A stretch of 64,000 nucleotides of DNA from Theocolax elegans. Lineage: Eukaryota; Arthropoda; Insecta; Hymenoptera; Cerocephalidae. The stretch spans positions 30,687,058 to 30,751,057 of the forward strand of contig CM047426.1 in assembly GCA_026168455.1 (NCBI GenBank). The letters are read 5' to 3'. The notes beneath the pieces were generated by a model that was not told the DNA's origin, did no database searches, and was given only the letters and a program-made list of their open reading frames with translations. The position numbers were made by a program, and so were the translations under genes. Positions 21,505 to 33,460 of the stretch are shown here, piece after piece; the first letter of the stretch is position 1; every line of letters starts with the position of its first letter.

Positions 21505-22961
21505 ATTAATCTATTGCTTATAAGTTATAATGCAAAAAAATTTGTAGTTTAGTTTAAAATTAATTGGATTTTTAGTTTTAATAGTTAATATTAATTAATT
21601 ATTAACTACTTAGTATGTATGTAATGTTGTTTAACTTCGGATATAGTTTATTCCCTTATTCGTAGCTTAAAAAAACCAACGGGGTTTGAAAGGTAATTGT
21701 TTTAGCTTTAAATGAGGGGTCGGACGTTTTTTTAACCCACTTTTTACCGATGTTAGCGCATTTTTTGTGAAAAAACACGCTTTTTTTGGAAATGGGAATA
21801 TTTCAAAGAAAAAGAGAGATAGAGAAAAACTTCAAAGAGAAAAAGATGCTATTTTACTCACAGAATATAGATCTGCAGGTTAAAACGAGATTTGGACAAA
21901 AAATTTTTTTTCAATTTTTTAGCATATCAAAAACTAAAAAAACCTTTAATTAAGTTGTAGACAATATAGCATTCTTAAACTTAATGTTATTCTATTATTT
22001 TTAAATTAAATTACGCTTAAATTATGCATTTTTTCAAGACCAATTTTAAAAAAATAACTATACATGGATCTACTCAAATTTAATTTACGCAACCTTATAT
22101 TATCGTTGATTACAATTTATTTATTATGTACATGAACTAATACAAAGTATAAATTTAGATAACTTAAAATTTAATATTACTTAAATTCATTAAATATAAA
22201 AATCACTTTTTTATTTTTTAAATTTAGAAAATTTAATTTAAAAATAATAGAATAACATTAAGTTAAGAATGCTACATTGTCTACAACTTAATTAAAGGTT
22301 TTTTTAGTTTTTGATATGCTAAAAAATTGAAAAAAAATTTTTGTCCAATCTCGTTTTAACCTGCAGATCTATATTCTGTGAGTAAAATAGCATCTTTTTT
22401 CTCTTTGAAGTTTTTCTCTATCTCTCTTTTTCTTTGAAATATTCCCATTTCCAAAAAAAGCGTGTTTTTTCACAAAAAATGCGCTAACATCGGTAAAAAG
22501 TGGGTTAAAAAAACGTCCGACCCCTCATTTTAAAGCTAAAACAATTACCTTTCAAACCCCGTTGGTTTTTTAAGCTACGAATAAGGGAACTAAATCTGCA
22601 GCGGATCAAAGAGAGGCATGATTTTTAGCAATTTTTCATCTCTTTTAATACTTATAAAAACTCAAATTTAAACTTTTTACTTGTACAGTAGCATTTTTTA
22701 AAGGTTTTCACCTGCTCTTTCGAATGGCGTTGGATTTTTGAGCTACGATGTTTTGCTCCTGAGTAATAAAACTTTTAATCTTTAGTGATTTTTGCGTAGG
22801 GTGGGCAAAAGCATGTGGTGGTGAGTGTAGTTGATTTACGCGAGGTTCATCGAAATACTATATTTTTATAAATTTTCCATTCATCAGTATCTAATTTTGA
22901 TTAGTTTTTGCTATATGCATATATATATATATATATATATATCTTATATCTGACTTCGTGC
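21505..22961. repeat. Tandem duplication 1, copy A (1457 bp), carrying a left-truncated foldback element
   Basis: The unit starts with ATTAATCTATTGC (21505) and ends with TTCGTGC (22961); the same start recurs at 22962. It contains the foldback element without its outer left 237 bp. The jump at about 21650 goes straight from flank to TTCCCTTATTCG. The right end is complete to 22827. An (AT)n microsatellite lies at 22918-22942. Confidence 0.9.
21651..22827. mobile_element. Foldback/long-TIR element, copy A
   Basis: Arms 21651-22012 and 22229-22590 are near-perfect reverse complements (362 bp each) around a 216-bp AT-rich centre. The right arm continues outward to 22827, ending GTGAGTG followed by TA. 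Together with the left end in copy B, the intact element would be about 1414 bp with about 599-bp terminal inverted repeats and TA flanks. TA flanks suggest the Tc1/mariner superfamily, but no transposase is encoded. Confidence 0.8.
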
Positions 22962-24267
22962 ATTAATCTATTGCTTATAAGTTATAATGCAAAAAAATTT
23001 GTAGTTTAGTTTAAAATTAATTGGATTTTTAGTTTTAATAGTTAATATTAATTAATTATTAACTACTTATGTATGTATGTAATTTTGTTTAACTTCGTAT
23101 ATACACTCACCACCACATGCTTTTGCCCACCCTACGCAAAATCACTAAAGATTAAAAGTTTTATTACTCAGGAGCAAAACATCGTAGCTCAAAAATCCAA
23201 CGCCATTCGAAAGAGCAGGTGAAAACCTTTAAAAAATGCTACTGTACAAGTAAAAAGTTTAAATTTGAGTTTTTTATAAGTATTAAAAGAGATGAAAAAT
23301 TGTTAAAATCATGCCTCTTTTTGATCCGCTGCAGATTTAGTTCCCTTATTCGTAGCTTAAAAAAACCAACGGGGTTTGAAAGGTAATTGTTTTAGCTTTA
23401 AATGAGGGGTCGGACGTTTTTTTAACCCACTTTTTACCGATGTTAGCGCATTTTTTGTGAAAAAACACGCTTTTTTTGGAAATGGGAATATTTCAAAGAA
23501 AAAGAGAGATAGAGAAAAACTTCAAAGAGAAAAAGATGCTATTTTACTCACAGAATATAGATCTGCAGGTTAAAACGAGATTTGGACAAAAAATTTTTTT
23601 TCAATTTTTTAGCATATCAAAAACTAAAAAAACCTTTAATTAAGTTGTAGACAATATAGCATTCTTAAACTTAATGTTATTCTATTATTTTTAAATTAAA
23701 TTTACGCTTAAATTATGCATTTTTTCAAGACCAATTTTAAAAAAATAACTATACATGGATCTACTCAAATTTAATTTACGCAACCTTATATTATCGTTGA
23801 TTACAATTTATTTATTATGTACATGAACTAATACAAAGTATAAATTTAGATAACTTAAAATTTAATATTACTTAAATTCATTAAATATAAAAATCACTTT
23901 TTTATTTTTTAAATTTAGAAAATTTAATTTAAAAATAATAGAATAACATTAAGTTAAGAATGCTACATTGTCTACAACTTAATTAAAGGTTTTTTTAGTT
24001 TTTGATATGCTAAAAAATTGAAAAAAAATTTTTGTCCAATCTCGTTTTAACCTGCAGATCTATATTCTGTGAGTAAAATAGCATCTTTTTTCTCTTTGAA
24101 GTTTTTCTCTATCTCTCTTTTTCTTTGAAATATTCCCATTTCCAAAAAAATCATCGAAATACTATATTTTTATAAATTTTCCATTCATCAGTATCTAATT
24201 TTGATTATTTTTGCTATATGCATAGATATAGATATATATATATATTATCTTATATCTGACTTCGTGC
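22962..24267. repeat. Tandem duplication 1, copy B (about 1306 bp), carrying a right-truncated foldback element
   Basis: This copy repeats the flank and element of copy A with very few changes, for example one extra T in a run near 23702. It has the intact left end (from 23104) but lacks about 390 bp of the right arm: at about 24150 the sequence jumps from CCAAAAAAA to TCATCGAAATAC, which in copy A lies at about 22848. Confidence 0.9.
23104..24150. mobile_element. Foldback/long-TIR element, copy B
   Basis: The left end reads TA|CACTCACCACCACATG from 23104, the exact reverse complement of the right end of copy A (22812-22827). The outer 237 bp (23104-23340) pairs with 22591-22827 of copy A. 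The inner arms and centre match copy A. The outer right part is deleted. Confidence 0.8.
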
Positions 24268-24720
24268 ATTAAGCTATTTTACAATCAAATTTATATAAAA
24301 CGGCATTTTATTAATCTATGAGAATTACATTTTAAATGATTATAATTAAAAAAATTAAAAAACTAGATCTCTTCGAGCTAGTAATTTTTTATTATTGCCA
24401 ACGTTTTGACCGTCTCACACCTTTATACGGTGATCTTCACGGATCTTACACTAAGCTATATTTTAATTCTACTCTGTATCGTAGAAGAGTCAAAATCACA
24501 TTGATTATAATTAAGTATTGAATTTTGAAATTGGCGTAAATATTCCTGACGTAATTATAAATGTTTGTTGCCTTACTTACAAAGCACCATCAGATATATG
24601 TATTACAGTCGAGTGGAAAGTGCTTACCTGTAACAAAAATAAATGTACACATCGGTTAAGCATTCAGTAATTATTTAGCGTAAATCCTATTATATTAAAA
24701 ATTAATTATATAATTTCAAA
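24268..24720. other. AT-rich spacer between two tandem duplications
   Basis: Nothing is recognised; the 61-codon plus frame at 24336-24521 has no known domain. Confidence 0.45.
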
Positions 24721-27106
24721 TATATTCATACATAATAATGAATTAAATAATCCAGTTGCTTTATTTACTTATAGGTTTTTTTAGCTTCATATAAAATAAT
24801 ATACTTATATTATACTGTTATGATTTATAATTCAAGATCACATGGAGAAAAAGTTTCAGTAAAAAACACTAAACATCTTTAAAGTTTCGAATAGATTTGC
24901 TTTTGTAGCTAAGAAATTCTGAATAGGAGTATGTGGAGTAAAATGTTGTACAACGAAAATCAGGATTTTAATTCACTCAAGTCTTATAGTATTTCAATTA
25001 TATATTAATAATTATATATTTTTTGAATAGTCTTGGAACGTGGTCAGAAGTATAATAAAATTTTTTACTTGTACTTGTTTCTCTGCTTCTGTTAATAGAT
25101 TAGTAAAGAGTTACGAGACTTTTACACAAATTTAGTCATTATCCTAATAGAAATTGACCATTTTGATTTTAAGTATAAAATCATTTTCTCTCCATTAATT
25201 ACGAATTTATCGGCCAATTTTAGTGAAATGACCAGCTTTCAGTCAAAATAACGTTTCATTGATGTATAATTTTTCTGAGTATTTTTCTTATGCGGATTTA
25301 CATGTAATAAAGTATACATATACCACGGTTATTAATTAAGCTTGTTATCTCTGTTGATAGCAATAGTCGAAATTCACACTAGAAACGTAATAAATGCGAA
25401 AATAATAGCCAATAATGAACAATGATTTAGCGCTCGATAATTTGAATGAAACTGTCTATTGAAACCCGATCGCGTGAATCAATCAGAACCCGAACGGAAG
25501 GTACGTATATATATATGAATGTTTTAGTGACGCGTTCAGGGCCCAGAGACAGACCCGAATTTATCACAAATCTGGATCAAGCCGCACCGACAGTCGCTTG
25601 CTCTCGGTGCAGAGACAGAGCAGATGTTGCACTCGGCTAATTGCTCGTGAAGGCTAAGAGATATAGTAGCCATGGTACCGTCTCTTTCGCGCGACCATGT
25701 TGGGGAAAACCGATTCTAGAACGGTTATAGGTACGTGTCATTCGCTGGATGATTAATCGTTTAATTAGCGGCGGTGTTATACCGATGTACGCGGGTTTCC
25801 ACCCAATACAAATTCATGTGTGCGTGTCTTCCTAGGTGAGTGTGTGTGTGTGTACGTCGGCACACGCACAAACACCCATGAATACACGGTGAACTTAGTG
25901 TTCGCTTGGTCTCTCGAGGCGTGCGTTCGCCAACTATTAATCGTACGAAGCGTACCTGCGGTGTCTGGAACTTCGCTCGTGAAGTTTCCCTGTGGGTGTA
26001 TGCGTGGCACCGTGCGTCTGTGTACGTTTGTGCGGTGTGCTTGTTTATATGCATGTGCTGGAGAGGCAAGTTTGAAGGGTCGAATCTCGAGGACCGAAAC
26101 CCGCGCGCGCCCGCGAATCAAGCCACGAAAGAGCTGACGACGACGTGCGCAGAGATGCGGAGGACAAGTCGAGTTTGCGGTTTCCCCTTCGACCGATAAT
26201 TGCGAATTTGCCGCCCAGAACTGCAAGCAGTTTTCTCTCTGCCGATGACGAACCAAACTTGCGGTGGATATGTCAACTTTCACAATTTATAAATATTAAT
26301 TGATGCTGCCCATCGGTATAATGGAAATTCAAAATTTTTTCTTAGATTTATTTAATTTACATCGAATTACTGATTTAACATTATAAATTATACACTTATT
26401 AATTAAATAAAAAATATATTTTTAAATAAATTACATGTTATAGAAAAGACTCGAATTTAAATGAAATATTAACGAATTTAATAAATTTATTAAGTAAATG
26501 AAGTTTCAATGAATAGAAAATATTAAAAGACAATGAAAATTAATGCAATAAAATATTATATTATGTTTTGCTTCAAAGTGTCATTAATTTCTGAAGCCAA
26601 GAAAATAATAAAAAAAATAAAAGGTCCATAGGTAATAAAATATAAATTATAATTTACTTTAATAATTACAAAAGTTTTTCTTAACTTCATAATAAAAAGA
26701 ACAAAATTATATTCTATTAAATTACGAATCAGAAGTTTAAATGAAAGTTCTTGCTCATAAATATAGAATACGTGACGATTGCTATCAGTTCATTCCTGTA
26801 ATAAAATTATGTACAAATTTTTTCCAGATATCTCCCGTTTAATTGTAAATATAAGACAATATCTATCTGTCTATCTATCTAGAAAGCTATCTATATATAT
26901 AATTTAATTAAAAAAAAACATTGGACCATATACTATCGAATGCAATAAAACAAGCGAAAATAGAAGCAAACAGGCAATTAAAATTTTACATTGCTACGTG
27001 CGTCAATCGCAATTTTCACGGATCGGGATTTTTTTAGGGAAAATTTTAGTTTCCTCGTTTTAACTCGGAATATGAAAAATCTTTCGATGCTTTTTCTCGT
27101 CCAATA
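24721..27106. repeat. Tandem duplication 2, copy 1 (2386 bp)
   Basis: The copy starts at TATATTCATACATAATAATG and runs to 27106, where the same words begin again. It consists of AT-rich sequence around a GC-rich island (25440-26280) and a TATC-type microsatellite at 26863-26898. The junctions sit in TA/CATA repeats. Confidence 0.92.
25440..26280. other. GC-rich island inside duplication 2, copy 1
   Basis: CpG-rich sequence with a GT repeat (25835-25852) and a CG-rich stretch at 26098-26113. Frames are open on both strands (plus 25820-26137, minus 26283-25777), but the peptides are low in complexity and carry no domain. A promoter, UTR or enhancer is more likely than a gene. Confidence 0.4.
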
Positions 27107-29500
27107 TATATTCATACATAATAATGAATTAAATAATCCAGTTGCTTTATTTACTTATAGGTTTTTTTAGCTTCATATAAAATAATATACTTATATTATA
27201 CTGTTATGATTTATAATTCAAGATCACATGGAGAAAAAGTTTCAGTAAAAAACACTAAACATCTTTAAAGTTTCGAATAGATTTGCTTTTGTAGCTAAGA
27301 AATTCTGAATAGGAGTATGTGGAGTAAAATGTTGTACAACGAAAATCAGGATTTTAATTCACTCAAGTCTTATAGTATTTCAATTATATATTAATAATTA
27401 TATATTTTTTGAATAGTCTTGGAACGTGGTCAGAAGTATAATAAAATTTTTTACTTGTACTTGTTTCTCTGCTTCTGTTAATAGATTAGTAAAGAGTTAC
27501 GAGACTTTTACACAAATTTTAGTCATTATCCTAATAGAAATTGACCATTTTGATTTTAAGTATAAAATCATTTTCTCTCCATTAATTACGAATTTATCGG
27601 CCAATTTTAGTGAAATGACCAGCTTTCAGTCAAAATAACGTTTCATTGATGTATAATTTTTCTGAGTATTTTTCTTATGCGGATTTACATGTAATAAAGT
27701 ATACATATACCACGGTTATTAATTAAGCTTGTTATCTCTGTTGATAGCAATAGTCGAAATTCACACTAGAAACGTAATAAATGCGAAAATAATAGCCAAT
27801 AATGAACAATGATTTAGCGCTCGATAATTTGAATGAAACTGTCTATTGAAACCCGATCGCGTGAATCAATCAGAACCCGAACGGAAGGTACGTATATATA
27901 TATGAATGTTTTAGTGACGCGTTCAGGGCCCAGAGACAGACCCGAATTTATCACAAATCTGGATCAAGCCGCACCGACAGTCGCTTTGCTCTCGGTGCAG
28001 AGACAGAGCAGATGTTGCACTCGGCTAATTGCTCGTGAAGGCTAAGAGATATAGTAGCCATGGTACCGTCTCTTTCGCGCGACCATGTTGGGGAAAACCG
28101 ATTCTAGAACGGTTATAGGTACGTGTCATTCGCTGGATGATTAATCGTTTAATTAGCGGCGGTGTTATACCGATGTACGCGGGTTTCCACCCAATACAAA
28201 TTCATGTGTGCGTGTCTTCCTAGGTGAGTGTGTGTGTGTGTACGTCGGCACACGCACAAACACCCATGAATACACGGTGAACTTAGTGTTCGCTTGGTCT
28301 CTCGAGGCGTGCGTTCGCCAACTATTAATCGTACGAAGCGTACCTGCGGTGTCTGGAACTTCGCTCGTGAAGTTTCCCTGTGGGTGTATGCGTGGCACCG
28401 TGCGTCTGTGTACGTTTGTGCGGTGTGCTTGTTTATATGCATGTGCTGGAGAGGCAAGTTTGAAGGGTCGAATCTCGAGGACCGAAACCCGCGCGCGCCC
28501 GCGAATCAAGCCACGAAAGAGCTGACGACGACGTGCGCAGAGATGCGGAGGACAAGTCGAGTTTGCGGTTTCCCCTTCGACCGATAATTGCGAATTTGCC
28601 GCCCAGAACTGCAAGCAGTTTTCTCTCTGCCGATGACGAACCAAACTTGCGGTGGATATGTCAAACTTTCACAATTTATAAATATTAATTGATGCTGCCC
28701 ATCGGTATAATGGAAATTCAAAATTTTTTTCTTATATTTATTTAATTTACATCGAATTACTGATTTAACATTATAAATTATACACTTATTAATTAAATAA
28801 AAAATATATTTTTAAATAAATTACATGTTATAGAAAAGACTCGAATTTAAATGAAATATTAACGAATTTAATAAATTTATTAAGTAAATGAAGTTTCAAT
28901 GAATAGAAAATATTAAAAGACAATGAAAATTAATGCAATAAATATTATATTATGTTTTGCTTCAAAGTGTCATTAATTTCTGAAGCCAAGAAAATAATAA
29001 AAAAAAATAAAAGGTCCATAGGTAATAAAATATAAATTAATAATTTACTTTAATAATTACAAAAGTTTTTCTTAACTTCATAATAAAAAAGAACAAAATT
29101 ATATTCTATTAAATTACGAATCAGAAGTTTAAATGAAAGTTCTTGCTCATAAATATAGAATACGTGACGATTGCTATCAGTTCATTCCTGTAATAAAATT
29201 ATGTACAAATTTTTTCCAGATATCTCCCGTTTAATTGTAAATATAAGACAATATCTATCTGTCTATCTATCTAGAAAGCTATCTATATATATAATTTAAT
29301 TAAAAAAAAACATTGGACCATATACTATCGAATGCAATAAAACAAGCGAAAATAGAAGCAAACAGGCAATTAAAATTTTACATTGCTACGTGCGTCAATC
29401 GCAATTTTCACGGATCGGGATTTTTTTAGGGAAAATTTTAGTTTCCTCGTTTTAACTCGGAATATGAAAAATCTTTCGATGCTTTTTCTCGTCCAATATA
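27107..29500. repeat. Tandem duplication 2, copy 2 (about 2394 bp)
   Basis: Nearly identical to copy 1 along its whole length. The differences I found are almost all 1-bp changes in run length: an extra T at about 27519, 27986 and 28730, an extra A at about 28663, one fewer A at about 28941, and extra A at about 29008 and 29090. I noticed one clear substitution, near 28735. The end runs into a CATA microsatellite. Confidence 0.92.
27827..28670. other. GC-rich island inside duplication 2, copy 2
   Basis: Second copy of the island at 25440-26280. The extra T near 27986 and extra A near 28663 shift the short frames relative to copy 1, which speaks against these frames being protein-coding. Confidence 0.4.
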
Positions 29501-30141
29501 TATATTCATACATACATACATATACATATACATACATGCATACATGTATACGTATATATTTTCAGCATGCTAGCTTTTAGCGAAAAATTTCCATTCGTGC
29601 GATGCGGGGCAACTATTGTGAATTGCATATATCGTAATTATTACTATATCGCGGTTGTGTTTGTTTTGCAATTTCGGGAGCCTCTGTCATTCCAATACTG
29701 CTTAACGATTGATAATCTGTGGCTTTGGTGGTGGACTGGAGAATCGTTTTTATTATTATTTATTAATTCGTAAATACTATAATGTGTTATGTACAAAAAA
29801 TGTATACTTTTTTATTTAATAACGTAATAATGTTATTAGAGATGTGCCACTGTTTTCGATGAATGTATGAGCGTAGTCATATATAAAACAAAGTGATGCT
29901 TCGGATTGTTTTAATAAATGTTAAATTAAACATTAATATTTACGTCAGTATATATGAGTGATGCATGGAGTTAAGTAGCATTTAATGCTGTTTATAACAT
30001 CTTGTCATTACATTTAAGTTAAATAAATTATTATAACTTATAAACTTGAACACTTTAATCAATTATAATATAATAATACTGTTAAATTATATTTATAAAA
30101 ATTAACATCTTTTACCTAAATGTAAATCGGATATTTTGAAC
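29501..30141. other. CATA microsatellite and AT-rich spacer
   Basis: CATA/TACA repeats lie at about 29504-29555. The remainder (29560-30141) is AT-rich and unique in this window. Confidence 0.6.
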
Positions 30142-30810
30142 GTAGATTTATAATAATCATAAGCATTCAAAATTTTGTTATCATACAGAGACGTTACAAA
30201 AATAGATAGGCATAGATGAGGAGATGCTTTATAATTTGTTTATCATCGTAACTTGGTTTAAAAAGTTGGGGAAAGAGGCTCGTGGAAGAGAGACTCCAGA
30301 GGTAGGAAATAGTTCAGTAGAAGTACATAGATTGAAAAGAACGACGGAAAGGCGAATAGTACGAGGCAGAATAGAAAAATAGAGTGAGAAAATGGAAAAG
30401 AGAGAAAAAGTCGAACGATACTGTAGATCAAAGTCAAAGTAAAAGTTGAACGTGCGATCTTGGCTTTTTTTGGAATTTGTAATTAATATCTTTTTTGGAG
30501 AAGCGTAAAACGTTTGTACCGCAAAATCTGATGTTGAAAAAATAATCAATGCGATGTCCCCGTGTTTAAATACTTTGGTTGCTTTGTAACATCATATTGA
30601 AAACCTTTCTAATATTTTTATCAAACAATATGAATTTTTTTGATGTATCCAAATAATTATATTCTTTTACATATCGGCGTATTGGATTGTTACCTATCAA
30701 AGTTGAAACAAATTCTTCATGTATGAGAAATTAATATTTAGAATATACTAACGTACGTGCCTTAATTTCGATATGTTTTTATTAAGTATATATGTGTATA
30801 ATATATAATA

Positions 30811-31284
30811 TCGATCTCTCCGAACTAAATGCTATATTTTAGAATAAAGCAGGCTCGTTGTACTCTTTGTCAACTGTGGTTGGTGGAATTTTCCAGAGCA
30901 CGGCCTTAAAAAAAAATTAAAATCTCCAGTTTGGGCTCCTCAGTAAGGAACTGGAGATCTTACCTTACATGTAAGAAGTTCTGCGGCTATATATATAGAA
31001 AAGAGACGACGATCTCTTCAACGAGTGTAGAGAGATAGTCGTCACCATCTAGCGGTGGGAAAAGCCACTAGCCAGATTGCGACGCATTAGACCAAGTCGC
31101 AAGTTATTTAAAATAAAAATGAATTTATCGTTCAGTGATATGTATATATGTGTATAATATATAATATCCAAAATTCTACATATATTATAAATATATAATA
31201 TCGAAATTCCACCAAACATATTGGACAAAGAGTATAATGGGCCTGCTTTATTCTAAAGTAAAGCATTTAGTTCGGAGAGACCGA
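30811..31284. mobile_element. Inverted-repeat element with internal hairpin row, copy 1 (474 bp)
   Basis: The left arm (30811-30892) and the reverse complement of the right arm (31203-31284) share CTCTCCGAACTAAATGCT, then TTTAGAATAAAGCAGGC, then ACTCTTTGTC and GGTGGAATTT. AATAT-type words flank both ends. The interior holds a row of stem-loops listed separately. No coding capacity; the MITE family is unknown. Confidence 0.6.
30922..31102. ncRNA. Row of stem-loops, candidate structured RNA, copy 1
   Basis: Within 181 bases there are four stems and a palindrome. A perfect 10-bp stem lies at 30922-30958 (ATCTCCAGTT/AACTGGAGAT). The palindrome CTTACATGTAAG is at 30964-30975. A 12-bp stem with one mismatch is at 31005-31043 (GACGAC-ATCTCT/AGAGAT-GTCGTC). 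A short bulged stem is at 31049-31071 (CTAG..GTGG/CCACTAG). A 7-bp stem is at 31077-31102 (TTGCGAC/GTCGCAA). This density is unusual for AT-rich intergenic DNA. I did not recognise a hammerhead (no CTGATGA plus GAAA), tRNA or snoRNA. Transcription is inference. Confidence 0.3.
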
Positions 31285-31509
31285 TATTATTTAAGTTGTT
31301 TGCATTTCAGGAAAACGTGGTACTTGTTCGGATGACGCCGGTAACTAGCATAATTAGTGACACTGCGACATTAGTCAATAAGAAACACCTCATTGTCGCG
31401 CAGGGCTTATGTTTAAACTGCAGATGATGCTCGATTCTTCTTGATCGAGCTTTATTAGATGCACTTTAATAATATATTTAAAAAGGCTCATAGAGTGAGT
31501 AATAAGTAT

Positions 31510-32870
31510 GTAGATTTATAATAATCATAAGCATTCAAAATTTTGTTATCATACAGAGACGTTACAAAATAGATAGGCATAGATGAGGAGATGCTTTATA
31601 ATTTGTTTATCATCGTAACTTGGTTTAAAAAGTTGGGGAAAGAGGCTCGTGGAAGAGAGACTCCAGAGGTAGGAAATAGTTCAGTAGAAGTACATAGATT
31701 GAAAAGAACGACGGAAAGGCGAATAGTACGAGGCAGAATAGAAAATAGAGTGAGAAAATGGAAAAGAGAGAAAAAGTCGAACGATACTGTAGATCAAAGT
31801 CAAAGTAAAAGTTGAACGTGCGATCTTGGCTTTTTTTGGAATTTGTAATTAATATCTTTTTTGGAGAAGCGTAAAACGTTTGTACCGCAAAATCTGATGT
31901 TGAAAAAATAATCAATGCGATGTCCCCGTGTTTAAATACTTTGGTTGCTTTGTAACATCATATTGAAAACCTTTCTAATATTTTTATCAAACAATATGAA
32001 TTTTTTTGATGTATCCAAATAATTATATTCTTTTACATATCGGCGTATTGGATTGTTACCTATCAAAGTTGAACAAATTCTTCATGTATGAGAAATTAAT
32101 ATTTAGAATATACTAACGTACGTGCCTTAATTTCGATATGTTTTTATTAAGTATATATGTGTATAATATATAATATCGATCTCTCCGAACTAAATGCTAT
32201 ATTTTAGAATAAGCAGGCTCGTTGTACTCTTTGTCAACTGTGGTGGTGGAATTTTCCAGAGCACGGCCTTAAAAAAAATTAAAATCTCCAGTTTGGGCTC
32301 CTCAGTAAGGAACTGGAGATCTTACCTACATGTAAGAAGTTCTGCGGCTATATTATAGAAAAGAGACGACGATCTCTTCAACGAGTGTAGAGAGATAGTC
32401 GTCACCATCTAGCGGTGGGAAAAGCCACTAGCCAGATTGCGACGCATTAGACCAAGTCGCAAGTTATTTAAAATAAAAATGAATTTATCGTTCAGTGATA
32501 TGTATATATGTGTATAATATATAATATCCAAAATTCTACATATATTATAAATATATAATATCGAAATTCCACCAAACATATTGGACAAAGAGTATAATGG
32601 GCCTGCTTTATTCTAAAGTAAAGCATTTAGTTCGGAGAGACCGATATTATTTAAGTTGTTTGCATTTCAGGAAAACGTGGTACTTGTTGATGACGCCTGT
32701 TACTAGCATATATTAGTGCAAACTTGCGACATTCGCTCAATAAGAACCACTCATTGTCGCGCAGGGCTTATGTTTAACTGCAGATGATGCACGATTCTTC
32801 TTGATCGATGCTTTATTAGATGCACTTTAATAATATATTTAAAAAGGATCATAGAGTGAGTAATAAGTAT
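31510..32870. repeat. Tandem duplication 3, copy 2 (1361 bp)
   Basis: Matches copy 1 with many single-base losses in runs (A, T, TA, TTGG). A cluster of differences lies in 32687-32750, against 31325-31390 in copy 1. The end is at AATAAGTAT before ATAAAATTTAGC. Confidence 0.9.
32176..32645. mobile_element. Inverted-repeat element with internal hairpin row, copy 2
   Basis: Same arms as at 30811-31284. The internal stem-loops are preserved base for base (32284-32320, 32365-32403, 32437-32462). The palindrome CTTACATGTAAG has lost one T, and the adjacent TA run is shorter. Confidence 0.6.
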
Positions 32871-33460
32871 ATAAAATTTAGCTACCCGCAAAATCTAAAT
32901 AATGTACAATTTTTAAATATGTTCGTTTTATTATTATACTTTATAAAAACAATTTATGTTTGATTAAAAATTCATTAGGTTTAATAATTGCGTATATTTA
33001 AATTTTTTTAAAGAATGAAACATCACATTTATAAACTTCAGTAGGAAAAAATTGAAAAAAGTGAAATGCTTCAATTCAGGTCAAATCGTTAAAGTAAGTT
33101 TTTTTCCTTCTATCTCTGCGTACAGTGAAATTTACGCATAAAACAGAGCAAACACGGAAAAAAATCGGCAAAAAAGGGCTTTGCTAGCAAAACGTATTCA
33201 CGCTTAAAAGTTTATTCAATTTTATCATTTACTTAGATAACATTTGCGTTTACATTATAATCCTGATATCTATTAAACACAATGAATTTTTCATAGAAAA
33301 AAAATAATGAAAGAACCGTGTAAAAGGGCTATTTTCATCAAATTTCATCAAATATCCAAAATGGAAAGAGAAAAAAAAAGGAAATGTTTTGACCGTAATA
33401 TGCGTAAGTGAAAAAGTGTAGAAACGCAAAAAAGAGACAAGACAAAACAAAAAATATGAG
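32871..33460. other. AT-rich spacer
   Basis: Nothing is recognised; the minus frames at 33250-33587 are low in complexity. Confidence 0.45.

Larger units (their letters stand above)
30142..31509. repeat. Tandem duplication 3, copy 1 (1368 bp)
   Basis: The copy starts with GTAGATTTATAATAATC at 30142; the same start recurs at 31510. It contains an inverted-repeat element (30811-31284) and a plus-oriented purine-rich stretch at 30265-30430. The frames on this stretch differ between copies because of run-length changes, so they are not genes. Confidence 0.9.

Noticed and set aside
25777..26283. 168-codon minus-strand frame in the duplicated island
   Set aside because: The peptide is His/Arg/Thr-rich from CA repeats, has no domain, and its upstream part is shifted by a 1-bp indel in the second copy; a plus-strand frame overlaps it.
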